64,000 nucleotides of DNA from JAAYBF01 sp963715445 (lineage in GTDB: Bacteria; Actinomycetota; Thermoleophilia; Solirubrobacterales; Thermoleophilaceae), in assembly GCA_963715445.1 (NCBI GenBank), contig OY970240.1:1-64000 (forward strand), read 5' to 3'. The notes below the pieces were generated by a model, which was not told where the DNA came from, made no database searches, and saw only the letters and a program-made list of their open reading frames with translations. The translations under genes and the position numbers were made by a program. Shown here piece by piece: positions 1 through 12,469 of this stretch (position 1 is the first letter of the stretch; the number at the start of each line of letters is the position of its first letter).

Positions 1-883
<883 letters not shown>

Positions 884-887
<4 letters not shown>

Positions 888-1585
888 GCGTTCGCGCTCT
901 CGCCCCGTCAGACACAGCCTTCTACGACCGCCCGGTGCTCGAGGTCGCGCCCGACCTGATCGGCTGCGTGGTGCGCCATGGCGACACCGCGGGCCGGATT
1001 GTCGAGACCGAGGCCTACCACGAGTCAGAGCCCGCCTGCCACGCCTTCGTGGGTGTCACCGATCGGACGCGGGTCCTGTTCGGGCCGCCGGGGCGGGCCT
1101 ACGTCTATCGCTCGTACGGCATTCACGCGCTGCTCAACGCGGTCACCGGGCCCGAGGGCGAAGGCGCCGCGGTGCTGATCCGGGCGCTCGAGCCGCTCGA
1201 GGGGATCGACCTGATGCGCGAGCGGCGCGGAGTCGAGAAGGTTGAGGGTCTCTGCTCGGGCCCGGGCAAGCTGACCCAGGCGCTGGGCATCGACCTCGGC
1301 CTGAACGACACGCTGCTCGGCGAGGGGATCACGATCGAGCACGCGTCGGCACCGGTCGGCCCACTGGCCGTCGGCACGAGGATCGGGATCACGCGCGCCG
1401 TCGACCTGCCGTGGCGGTTCTGCGAGGCGGGGAACCGGAACGTGTCGCGGCCGTGGCCGGCTCAGCCGGGCGCGGCTCCGCCGCCCTGGGTCTCGCCACC
1501 GGCCGGCGGGGGCGAAGGCGGCGCTGCGGGAGGGGCGGCCGGCGTCCGCGGGACCGGCTCGCGGTCGGGCTCCGGGTCCGGCTGA
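884..1585 (+). CDS. 3-methyladenine DNA glycosylase (AAG/MPG family)
   Basis: Alkyladenine-type base-excision glycosylase, which removes alkylated purines from DNA. The start is GTG at 884, overlapping argH. GRIVETEAYHESEPACHAF holds the general-base Glu, and YRSYGIHALLNAVTG and GPGKLTQALGI are family blocks. The canonical fold ends near residue 190 (RFCEAGNRNVSR). The remaining ~43 residues are a Gly/Ala/Ser/Pro-rich tail read across the 3' end of the convergent PBP gene, with 124 bases shared. The tail is unlikely to be catalytic and may result from loss of an upstream stop codon. Confidence 0.9.
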
Positions 1586-3756
1586 GCCGGGTCGGGCTCC
1601 TCTTCCTCCACGGGCGGGGCCTGGGGCTCCGCGCCATCCGTCTCGGCAGGCTCCTCGACCGCCGGCACCTCGGGATCCACCGGGGTGGTGGGAACCGTCA
1701 CGGCCGAGCCGTCTTCGTCCCCGTCGTCCTTGGCGGCCTCACGCAGGTCGCGGATGCCGAGCCAGGCGCTCATCAGGTCGTGCCATATCTCAGCGGGGTA
1801 GGTCCCTCCGGCCACCGGCCCGCCGTGGTACTCGGTCTTCATGAACCGCAGCTCGTCCGGGTAGCCCACCCAGATCGCGACGGTCAGGTCCTTGTTGAAG
1901 CCCACGAACCACGCGTCGCCGTAGCTCTCGGTGGTCCCGGTCTTCCCGGCCGCGAACTCGCCGATCTGGGCGGCCTTGCCCGTGCCCACGGAGACCACTC
2001 CTCCGAGCATCTCCTGCGCGGTCGTCCCCACCGACTCTGAGAAGACGCGCTCCTCGCGCTTCTCGTTGTGGTCGTCCCGTCCGCCGCCCTCGACGCTCTG
2101 GATCGCCACCGGCCCGCCCTTCGACGAGGCCAGCGAGCCGGACACCCGTCGGCCGCCGTTGGCGATCGTCGAGTAGGCGAACGCGAGCTCGAGCGGGGTC
2201 AGCCCCTCCTCGAGCCCGCCCAGGGTCATCGCGGGGTTCGTCGAGACGTGGGTCTTGACGCCCATCCGCTTCGCGAGCCGCGCCACCCGGCGGGTCTTCA
2301 CCTTCAGGCCCAGCTCGGCGTAGACGGAGTTGTCGGAGCGGATCGTCGCGGAGCGCAGCGACGAGACGCCCGTATAGGAGTCCTCGTAGTTGTTGACGAT
2401 GAACTTCTCGCCCTTCGAGTTCGGCACCGGGAAGATCTTCTGCTGAGACGTGAAGGTCGCCTCCGGGCTGATGCCGTCCTCCAGCGCGCGGATCAGGATG
2501 AACGGCTTGAACGACGAGCCCGGCTGCCGGTGACCGTTGGTGGCCAGGTTGAAGGGCCTGCTCTCGAAGTCGGGCCCGCCGACCATCGCCTTCACCTCAC
2601 CCGTCTTGTTCTCGATCGCCACCAGCGAGGCGCTGGGGCCGACACCCGCCAGGCGCCCGCCGATCGCCTGCTCGGCCGCAGCCTGGAGGTCGGGGTCGAG
2701 CGTGGTCCTGACCTTGAGCCCCCCGCCGAAGACGGCGCCGGGTCCGTAGCGGTCCACGAGCTGCTGCGTCAGCCAGGTGGTGAAGTACGGCTGGCTCGAG
2801 TTGGGCTCGGGCGGGTCGATGTCCTGATCGCTCGGAAGCGCCTGGCGGACCCCGTCGCGGTACTCGGAGCTCGTGATCATCCCCTGGTCGAGCATCCGGT
2901 CGAGGACCAGGTTGCGCCGCTGCATCGCCCTGACCGGGTTCTGGGTCGGGTCGTAGAGGCTCGGGGAGGCGATCATCGCGGCCAGCAGGGCTGCCTCGGC
3001 CGGGCTCACGTTGGCGGCCGCTCGGTGATCGAGATCGTCGGCGTCCTCCTCCTCGGCGGTCGCGTCCACCGCGGCGATCGCCGCGGGATCGTCCTCAAAG
3101 TCGGACCCGAAGTAGGTGCGGACGGCCGCCTCGACGCCATAGGCGCCGTTGCCGAAGTAGACGCTGTTGAGGTACTGCGTGAGCACCTTCTGCTTGGACC
3201 ACTGACGCTCGAGGTGGTAGGCCAGCGCCGCCTCGCGCAGCTTCTGGAAAACCGAGCGGTCGGCCTGCGCGGCGAGCGCGTTCTTGACGAACTGCTGTGT
3301 GATCGTCGAGCCGCCCTGAACGGCGCTGCGCCGCATCACGTCCTGCACCAGCGCGCGCGCGATGCCCTTGTAGTCGACACCCTCGTGCTCGTAGAAGCGG
3401 CGATCCTCGATGGCGATAACCGCGTTGGTGATGTTCGGAGAGATGTCCTTCGCCTCGGCGAGGATCCGGTTGTCGTTGCCGGTCAGCTTCGCCAGCACCG
3501 GGTCGTCGTCGGTGGGTCCGTCGGCGATCACCTCGGAGTTCTTCGCGCGGTGGAACTCGGCGCGGTTCTCGAGCTGGGGGAGATCGCTCGCGACCGCCAT
3601 CATCATCCCGAACACGGTCGAGACCAGCGCGAGCATCCCCAGCCCGCCGAGGATCAGCAGCAGCCGCAGCTTCTTGAGCTTCGGCTTGGGCGGCTTCGGA
3701 GGCGCGGCGGGACCGCTGGGCCCTGCCGCACGTGTGGCGGAACGGCGCGGAGTCAT
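1462..3756 (-). CDS. class A penicillin-binding protein (transglycosylase/transpeptidase)
   Basis: Bifunctional peptidoglycan synthase of 764 residues anchored in the membrane. A basic/proline-rich cytoplasmic tail is followed by one membrane segment (about residues 30-53). The GT51 glycosyltransferase domain shows EDRRFYEHEG, GGSTITQQ and LTQYLNSVYFGNGAYG. The transpeptidase domain shows the active-site SSFK (SxxK), SDN and KTGTT. An acidic insertion (EEEDADD) lies in the GT domain. The last ~90 residues are a Pro/Glu-rich extracellular tail whose coding DNA overlaps the convergent glycosylase gene. No PASTA domain is visible. The gene is divergent from tyrS across 161 bp. Confidence 0.95.
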   Translation of the reverse strand: MTPRRSATRAAGPSGPAAPPKPPKPKLKKLRLLLILGGLGMLALVSTVFGMMMAVASDLPQLENRAEFHRAKNSEVIADGPTDDDPVLAKLTGNDNRILAEAKDISPNITNAVIAIEDRRFYEHEGVDYKGIARALVQDVMRRSAVQGGSTITQQFVKNALAAQADRSVFQKLREAALAYHLERQWSKQKVLTQYLNSVYFGNGAYGVEAAVRTYFGSDFEDDPAAIAAVDATAEEEDADDLDHRAAANVSPAEAALLAAMIASPSLYDPTQNPVRAMQRRNLVLDRMLDQGMITSSEYRDGVRQALPSDQDIDPPEPNSSQPYFTTWLTQQLVDRYGPGAVFGGGLKVRTTLDPDLQAAAEQAIGGRLAGVGPSASLVAIENKTGEVKAMVGGPDFESRPFNLATNGHRQPGSSFKPFILIRALEDGISPEATFTSQQKIFPVPNSKGEKFIVNNYEDSYTGVSSLRSATIRSDNSVYAELGLKVKTRRVARLAKRMGVKTHVSTNPAMTLGGLEEGLTPLELAFAYSTIANGGRRVSGSLASSKGGPVAIQSVEGGGRDDHNEKREERVFSESVGTTAQEMLGGVVSVGTGKAAQIGEFAAGKTGTTESYGDAWFVGFNKDLTVAIWVGYPDELRFMKTEYHGGPVAGGTYPAEIWHDLMSAWLGIRDLREAAKDDGDEDGSAVTVPTTPVDPEVPAVEEPAETDGAEPQAPPVEEEEPDPAQPDPEPDREPVPRTPAAPPAAPPSPPPAGGETQGGGAAPG

Positions 3757-3904
3757 GGCTGTGAAGGAGGGTCCTGGATGGCGGTGATCCTCGGCGGGCG
3801 TTGCTCCCGGCCGCCGACGTCGGCGGCGCCCGTGCCCTGGGACGCTAGCCGGATTCTCAAGACGGCGGCGAAGCTCGGACGGCCCTTGCGGGCGGCCGCC
3901 AGTC

Positions 3905-3910
3905 TAGCAT
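3905..3910 (+). promoter_or_regulatory. -10 box of tyrS (probably leaderless)
   Basis: TAGCAT fits the TANNNT -10 consensus and ends 7 nt before the ATG of tyrS, so transcription would begin at or next to the start codon. There is no purine-rich ribosome binding site. The same spacing recurs at many gene heads in this window. Confidence 0.55.
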
Positions 3911-3917
3911 TGGGGCC

Positions 3918-5090
3918 ATGACGGATTCAGCGGGCGAGGATGCCCGTTTCCTGACCCGCAACGCCGTCGACGCCCTTCCCGCGGGCGCGCTCGCGCGTCA
4001 GCTCGCCAAGGGCGAGCCGCTGCGCGTGAAGCTCGGCATCGATCCCACGGCGCCGGACATCCACCTCGGCCACACGGTCGTCCTGCGCAAGCTGCGCGAG
4101 TTCCAGGACAAGGGACACACCGTCGTGCTCATCATCGGCGACTACACCGCGCGCGTGGGAGACCCGTCCGGACGCTCCAGCACGCGGCCCGTTCTCTCGG
4201 GGGACGAGATCGACGCGAACGCCGAGACGTTCCAGCGCCAGGCGTTCAAGGTGCTCGACTCCGATCGCTGCGAGGTCCGCCGCAACAGCGAGTGGCTCGA
4301 CATGTCGATGGAGGACCTCTTCCGCCTCGCTCGCGTGGCCACGGTGGCGCAGCTGCTCGAGCGCGACGACTTCGCCAAGCGCTACTCGGCGCAGGAGCCG
4401 ATCTCGATGCTCGAGCTGCTCTACCCGCTCCTGCAGGGCTACGACTCGGTCGCGGTGAAGGCCGACGTGGAGCTCGGGGGGACCGACCAGAAGTTCAACC
4501 TCCTGCTCGCGCGTCAGATCCAGCAGGCCTACGGGGTGCCGCAGCAGTCCGTGCTCACGATGCCGATCCTGCCGGGCACCGACGGGGTGCAGAGGATGTC
4601 CAAGTCGCTCGGTAACTACGTCGGCGTCGACGAGCCGCCCGACGAGGTGTTCGGCAAGCTGATGCGCGTCCCCGACGACGCCATGCCCATCTACTACGAC
4701 CTCCTGCTCGAGGGAGGCCTCGATGCGTCGAGGCCCGCGGTGGAGTCCAAGCGCGCCCTGGCCCGCGGGCTGACGGCGAGGCTGCACGGGGACGAGGCGG
4801 CCGCCGAGGCCGAGGAGCATTTCGACCGCCTGCACGTTGAGCGGGCGCTGCCGGACGAGATCGCCGAGCTGCCCGTTGCCCCGGACGACGGCTCCGTTCA
4901 CGTCCCGAGCCTTCTGCGCGACGCGTTCGGCATCTCCGCGTCCGAGGGGCGCAGGCTGCTGGCCCAGGGGGGCGTGAAGCTCGACGGATCCCCGCTCGGG
5001 AGCGGAGATCTGGACGTCTCGGCCGACCGCCTGGAGGGCGCGGTGCTCCAGGTGGGCAAGCGCCGCTTCGTCCGCGTGCGGATCGCCTAG
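3918..5090 (+). CDS. tyrS: tyrosyl-tRNA synthetase
   Basis: Class I tyrosyl-tRNA synthetase (390 aa, full length) charging tRNA-Tyr in the cytosol. DIHLGH near residue 46 is the HIGH motif and RMSKS near residue 226 is the KMSKS loop. The C-terminal ~60 residues form an S4-like RNA-binding domain. The ATG at 3918 sits 7 nt after a TAGCAT box. The gene lies just upstream of the rRNA operon and no terminator directly follows its stop; the first strong hairpin is at 5206-5227, beyond the rrn promoter candidate. Confidence 0.97.
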   Translation: MTDSAGEDARFLTRNAVDALPAGALARQLAKGEPLRVKLGIDPTAPDIHLGHTVVLRKLREFQDKGHTVVLIIGDYTARVGDPSGRSSTRPVLSGDEIDANAETFQRQAFKVLDSDRCEVRRNSEWLDMSMEDLFRLARVATVAQLLERDDFAKRYSAQEPISMLELLYPLLQGYDSVAVKADVELGGTDQKFNLLLARQIQQAYGVPQQSVLTMPILPGTDGVQRMSKSLGNYVGVDEPPDEVFGKLMRVPDDAMPIYYDLLLEGGLDASRPAVESKRALARGLTARLHGDEAAAEAEEHFDRLHVERALPDEIAELPVAPDDGSVHVPSLLRDAFGISASEGRRLLAQGGVKLDGSPLGSGDLDVSADRLEGAVLQVGKRRFVRVRIA

Positions 5091-5099
5091 CCGACCCTC

Positions 5100-5128
5100 T
5101 GGGCATTCCGTCGCAACGGCGCTATACT
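5100..5128 (+). promoter_or_regulatory. candidate rRNA operon promoter
   Basis: TATACT at 5123-5128 is a near-consensus -10 box. TGGGCA at 5100-5105 matches 4 of 6 bases of the -35 consensus with a 17-nt spacer. It is the only good sigma-70-like element found between tyrS and 16S. The predicted transcription start is about 5135. Confidence 0.6.
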
Positions 5129-5134
5129 CCTCGT

Positions 5135-5227
5135 CCCCTCGAATGATCAGGTCCTTGGAGATGGCAACGGCGTAAGGCTCCGCAGCAAGTCGGAGCAGTA
5201 TCGCTGAGCCTCTTCGGAGGCTCTTTT
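5135..5227 (+). ncRNA. candidate rRNA leader / terminated small RNA
   Basis: About 93 nt between the TATACT promoter and an intrinsic terminator, upstream of 16S. Hairpin GCTCCG (5177-5182)/CGGAGC (5191-5196) has an 8-nt loop. GGCTC at 5176-5180 can instead pair with GAGCC at 5206-5210, which is the 5' arm of the terminator, so mutually exclusive folds are possible. A four-codon reading frame (ATG GCA ACG GCG TAA) lies at 5161-5175 behind TTGGAG, too close for a normal ribosome binding site. I recognise no known riboswitch class. It could be an attenuator of rrn transcription or an independent small RNA. Confidence 0.45.
5206..5227 (+). terminator. intrinsic terminator upstream of 16S rRNA
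   Basis: Perfect 7-bp stem GAGCCTC/GAGGCTC with a TTCG tetraloop, followed by TTTT (5224-5227). It stands between the promoter candidate and the 16S gene, so rRNA transcription must read through it, be antiterminated, or start downstream. Confidence 0.85.
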
Positions 5228-5280
5228 CATGCGAAGGGCGCGTACGAAGGGCGGTATCACCGCCCGGGGGCGCGGCGGTC

Positions 5281-5302
5281 TTTGAAAACTCAACAGCATG
5301 TG
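5281..5302 (+). promoter_or_regulatory. boxA-like element and 5' arm of the pre-16S processing stem
   Basis: TTTGAAAACTCAACAGCATG resembles the actinobacterial rRNA boxA region used by Nus antitermination. Bases 5285-5300 are the exact reverse complement of 7196-7211, giving a 16-bp stem that closes the 16S precursor. It is preceded by a perfect 7-bp hairpin (GGGCGGT/ACCGCCC) at about 5249-5265. The rest of 5228-5512 shows no second promoter or gene. Confidence 0.65.
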
Positions 5303-5512
5303 CGACCGATGGGCTCTATGAGCTCACGGTCGTGTCCAGGTTCGACCCTGCGGCTTTGGCTTGTCCAGAGCGCGTAGGGCTTACTGAGCAGTAAAAACCC
5401 GTCGAATCCGAGGTGTGTCGCATTGTGTACGCGGCCACCGAGTTAGTACGGATACGACAGCTTTCCTGAACTGACAGTGGAACCGGCCTTCGGGTCGGAT
5501 GACACGCCAGTC

Positions 5513-7062
<1,550 letters not shown>

Positions 7063-7195
7063 GGGAGCTCCTAACTAGGGAGCCCGCCTGTCACATCAGT
7101 AGTAGGTGACAACTGTTCCATTGGTTGTCTCCGATGTGGCAAGCGTTCCTAGCATGTCGACCGAATCTGAAGCTGTGCGCATTTTGTGTGCACAC

Positions 7196-7211
7196 CATGC
7201 TGTTGAGTTTT
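7196..7211 (+). repeat. 3' arm of the pre-16S processing stem
   Basis: CATGCTGTTGAGTTTT is the perfect inverted complement of 5285-5300. Together they enclose the 16S gene and form the expected RNase III-type processing duplex of the primary transcript. Confidence 0.8.
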
Positions 7212-7315
7212 GAGAGACCGGCCGCGGCCGATCCCTCTGCGTTGGCACCCTTCTGTGGGTCCAAGCGGAACGGATGAAGGCGGCTCGCGGTGCGTCCCTC
7301 TTTCGCCGGACCTTG

Positions 7316-7337
7316 AAAACTGCACAGTTGGCCAAAC
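7316..7337 (+). repeat. 5' arm of the pre-23S processing stem
   Basis: AAAACTGCACAGTTGGCCAAAC pairs, with two small irregularities, with 10466-10486 downstream of 23S. The duplex appears to extend outward (CGCCGG near 7305 with CCCGGCG near 10492), giving a stem of about 40 bp. Confidence 0.7.
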
Positions 7338-7417
7338 AAACGCTCGAGGCGTAAATCTCGAGCGTGGGTAAATCACCGAGCTCTCAAGGCCTTCGGGCCC
7401 GAAGAGTTCAGATCACC

Positions 7418-10424
<3,007 letters not shown>

Positions 10425-10547
10425 ATTTTTTTCTCCTCCACTTTCGTGGAGGGGTGCTTTACCCAGTTTGGCTACTGTGCGGTTTTGAAGGCCCGGCGGA
10501 GGGCGGTCCTGGGTGAGGATGCTGTCAAGAGCATTCCTCATCATTTT
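10425..10547 (+). other. 23S-5S spacer with processing structures
   Basis: Holds hairpin CTCCAC/GTGGAG (about 10436-10451), the 3' arm of the 23S processing stem (10466-10486 and outward), and hairpin TGAGGATGCT/AGCATTCCTCA with one bulge just before 5S, probably a processing signal. No tRNA was seen. Confidence 0.65.
10466..10486 (+). repeat. 3' arm of the pre-23S processing stem
   Basis: GTTTGGC-T-ACTGTGC-GGTTTT is the imperfect inverted complement of 7316-7337 and closes the 23S precursor. Confidence 0.7.
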
Positions 10548-10660
10548 TCGGTGGCTTTGCGAGGGGGTTACACCTCTTCCCATTCCGAACAGAGCAGTTA
10601 AGCCCCTCTGCGCCGATGGTACTTGGCCTGAAAGGGCCTGGGAGAGTAGGTCGCCGCCGA
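10548..10660 (+). rRNA. 5S ribosomal RNA
   Basis: About 113 nt. Terminal helix TCGGTGGC (10548-10555)/GCCGCCGA (10653-10660). The conserved loop CCCATTCCGAACAGAGCAG and the following TTAAGCCC, plus GGGAGAGTAGG near the 3' end, are diagnostic of bacterial 5S. It is the last gene of the operon. Confidence 0.97.
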
Positions 10661-10672
10661 TTTCTTGACTAG

Positions 10673-10710
10673 GAGCGGGTCGTCCCTTGTGGACGGCCCG
10701 CTCTCTTTAT
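10673..10710 (+). terminator. rRNA operon terminator
   Basis: GAGCGGG-T-CGTCC, loop CTTGT, GGACG-G-CCCGCTC, then TCTTTAT. A long GC-rich stem and U-tract directly after 5S: a strong rho-independent terminator. Confidence 0.9.
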
Positions 10711-10734
10711 TTCGCCGTTCCGCAGCAGACACAA

Positions 10735-11118
10735 ATGTCAACGCTCGCAATCGTCCTCATCGCAATCGCCGTTGTGCTCGTCCTGTTCCTGGCGGGCGGC
10801 TTCGTTGCCGCCGCACGGCGGGCGAAGGCACACGAGCGCGATTACGCACAGCACGTGGCAGCTGCCGACAACGCCTTGGAGCAGGCCCGCGCCGCGGACC
10901 GCGGCTGGGACAAGGCCGTGCTGGAGGACGTCGCCCGGGCGGCGCTGAACGAGCACCGTCCCGGATGGGACTACCGCAGCCTCGACCTGGTCCTCGTGGA
11001 GGATCGTCCGGGAGTCACCGAGGATCGCGCCCAGCTCGAGGCCCGAGACGGTGACGAGCGAGTCCGGGTAACCCTCGCGCGTGGCGAGTCCGGGTGGGCC
11101 GCAGAGCAGATCGGCTGA
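10735..11118 (+). CDS. small membrane-anchored protein of unknown function
   Basis: 127 residues. ATG at 10735 is chosen because the earlier in-frame GTG/ATG codons lie inside the rRNA terminator. One N-terminal membrane helix (about residues 4-26, LAIVLIAIAVVLVLFLAGGF) is followed by a basic, then Ala/Glu/Asp-rich cytoplasmic region with helical propensity and a small C-terminal domain (LDLVLVEDRPGVTEDRAQLEARDGD in part). I recognise no family. It precedes the HD-like gene and may share a transcript with it. Confidence 0.7.
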   Translation: MSTLAIVLIAIAVVLVLFLAGGFVAAARRAKAHERDYAQHVAAADNALEQARAADRGWDKAVLEDVARAALNEHRPGWDYRSLDLVLVEDRPGVTEDRAQLEARDGDERVRVTLARGESGWAAEQIG

Positions 11119-11123
11119 GCGAG

Positions 11124-11684
11124 GTGGCGTCAGCCGCGCCGGCGCCGCAGCGGGCGATCGCCCCTGAGACGGACCTGGAGCGGCGGCTCCTGGAGGATCC
11201 GGTCGTAGTCGAGGGCCTGGCCTGGGGAAAGCCCAGGTCTGGGCATCCAGAGGGCGCCGTCGGCAATCACGTCGCGGACCTGCTGGCCACGATCGACGCG
11301 TGGGGCGAGGAGGAGCCGCGCAGGGGGGAGCTGCGCTTCATCGCGATCGTCCACGACGCGCTCAAGCTCCGGGTGCAGGAGTGGCTTCCGCACGCCGGGC
11401 CCAACCATCACGCCTGGCGAGCGCGACGCTTCGCCGAGGGCTATACGAGCGATGAGCGGGTGCTCGCCGCCATCGAGCTGCACGACCGGCCTTACGGGCT
11501 CTGGCGAAGGATGCGGCGCAAGGGGGAGATGGACGAGAGCGCGTTCGACCACATGCTCGCCCGGCTGCCCGACCACGAGCTCTTCCTGCGCTTCGTCGAG
11601 CTCGACGGCTCGACGGAGGGCAAGGACCCGGAGCCGGTCGAGTGGTTCAGGACCGAGCTGGCACGGCGCAGCCACGAGCGGTAG
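11124..11684 (+). CDS. HD-domain-like hydrolase, uncharacterised
   Basis: 186 residues. The spacing of GHPEGAVGNHVADL, FIAIVHDALK (an HD dipeptide) and HHAWRARRFAEGY then ELHDRPYGLW resembles the metal-binding His/Asp pattern of HD-superfamily phosphohydrolases, though the substrate is unknown. GTG at 11124 follows the upstream stop directly; an in-frame GTG at 11094 would overlap the preceding gene by 25 bases. Neither has a convincing ribosome binding site. No other domain is visible. Confidence 0.7.
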   Translation: MASAAPAPQRAIAPETDLERRLLEDPVVVEGLAWGKPRSGHPEGAVGNHVADLLATIDAWGEEEPRRGELRFIAIVHDALKLRVQEWLPHAGPNHHAWRARRFAEGYTSDERVLAAIELHDRPYGLWRRMRRKGEMDESAFDHMLARLPDHELFLRFVELDGSTEGKDPEPVEWFRTELARRSHER

Positions 11685-11916
11685 CGCCCGGAAGATGGCT
11701 GCATTCATCGCGAAGACGGGGCACGAGGGAATGCGCCTGCTGCGCCTCCGGCTCGAGATGCATCACCCTGCCGTCCTCTGCGATGCCGTACTCGCCGAGG
11801 GTCGAGAGCTCCACGACGACGTCGAGGCGGGCGAGAAGGTTCTGTTTGATTCGGGGGAACATGTGTTCGTAAAGGTAGGACGGCCCGCGGACGGAAGTGC
11901 TCCTGGGATGCAACAT
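11647..11916 (-). CDS. possible small hypothetical protein
   Basis: A weakly supported 89-residue frame in the 306-bp space between two plus-strand genes. Its third-position G+C is about 78%, lower than neighbours but higher than the opposing plus-strand frame at 11696-11991 (about 65%). A GAGG lies 12 nt before the ATG. The N-terminal half (YLYEHMFPRIKQNLLARLDV, VVELSTLGEYGIAEDGRVMH) reads like a folded protein. No family was recognised. Its 3' end overlaps the HD-like gene by 38 bases. Possibly a decaying or foreign gene. Confidence 0.35.
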   Translation of the reverse strand: MLHPRSTSVRGPSYLYEHMFPRIKQNLLARLDVVVELSTLGEYGIAEDGRVMHLEPEAQQAHSLVPRLRDECSHLPGATARGCAVPARS

Positions 11917-11987
11917 CCGTTGCAGTGCCTCAATGATCGCAGGCTGCGAGCGACTCCGGGTGGGAGCCTCGGCTTCCGGACCGTCCC

Positions 11988-12326
11988 ATGACGGCCGAGC
12001 GCTGCACCTGGTGCGGCTGTCACGTCGAGCGCGACGACGGCTACCGGCTGGCCGAGCACCCGGGTGAGCGCCGTGGGACCTTCTGCCGGCTCGAGCACGT
12101 GGTGCCCTGGGCGATGCGCGGCCCGCACTGGGAGGCGGGGAGCCCAGCGGAGCCCGAGGGGATCTTCGACTCGATCGACGCCTGCGCCCACTGCGGCGAG
12201 GGACTCGGGGACGTCCGGCTCCTGCTCGTGCGCCATCGGGGCGAGCACCGGATTCCGGACGGCTTCTGCTCCGTGGAGCACCTCGCAACCTGGGCCGCGG
12301 CTGGCGGCAGGTACGCCCCGGGCTAG
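11988..12326 (+). CDS. small Cys/His-rich putative zinc-binding protein
   Basis: 112 residues with two similar Cys/His units: CTWCGCH...FCRLEHVVPWA and CAHCGEGL...FCSVEHLATWA. Each unit couples a C-x2-C knuckle with a later C-x3-H, as expected for duplicated treble-clef or zinc-ribbon folds. The function is unknown; binding of a nucleic acid or protein partner is a guess. ATG at 11988; no clear ribosome binding site. About 140 bp without a gene follow, before murA. Confidence 0.7.
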   Translation: MTAERCTWCGCHVERDDGYRLAEHPGERRGTFCRLEHVVPWAMRGPHWEAGSPAEPEGIFDSIDACAHCGEGLGDVRLLLVRHRGEHRIPDGFCSVEHLATWAAAGGRYAPG

Positions 12327-12469
12327 AGCCCGGCGCGCGGCAGCGGGTGCGCGGCCTGCAGGAGCGCGGCGCCAAGGCAGGGGATCGGAGGGTCGAAACG
12401 AACTCCCGATCAATGGCCTTCGCTACCCTTGCCCAGCCCTCAGACCCCCACAGTCGGGCCGGTTCTCAC

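Noticed and set aside
2068..3921. 617-codon open frame on the plus strand opposite the PBP gene
   Set aside because: High-GC antisense shadow: no motifs, Arg/Gly/Ala/Val-rich translation, and the opposite strand carries the full PBP with all catalytic motifs.
5157..5227. Fluoride riboswitch, suggested by GGAGATGGC
   Set aside because: The rest of the crcB consensus (the later CTGATGA...CCT segment and its pseudoknot) is missing, and the downstream gene is 16S rRNA.
11696..11991. 98-codon plus-strand frame following the HD-like gene
   Set aside because: Third-position G+C only about 65%, no ribosome binding site, no motifs; the opposite frame is the better, though still weak, candidate.
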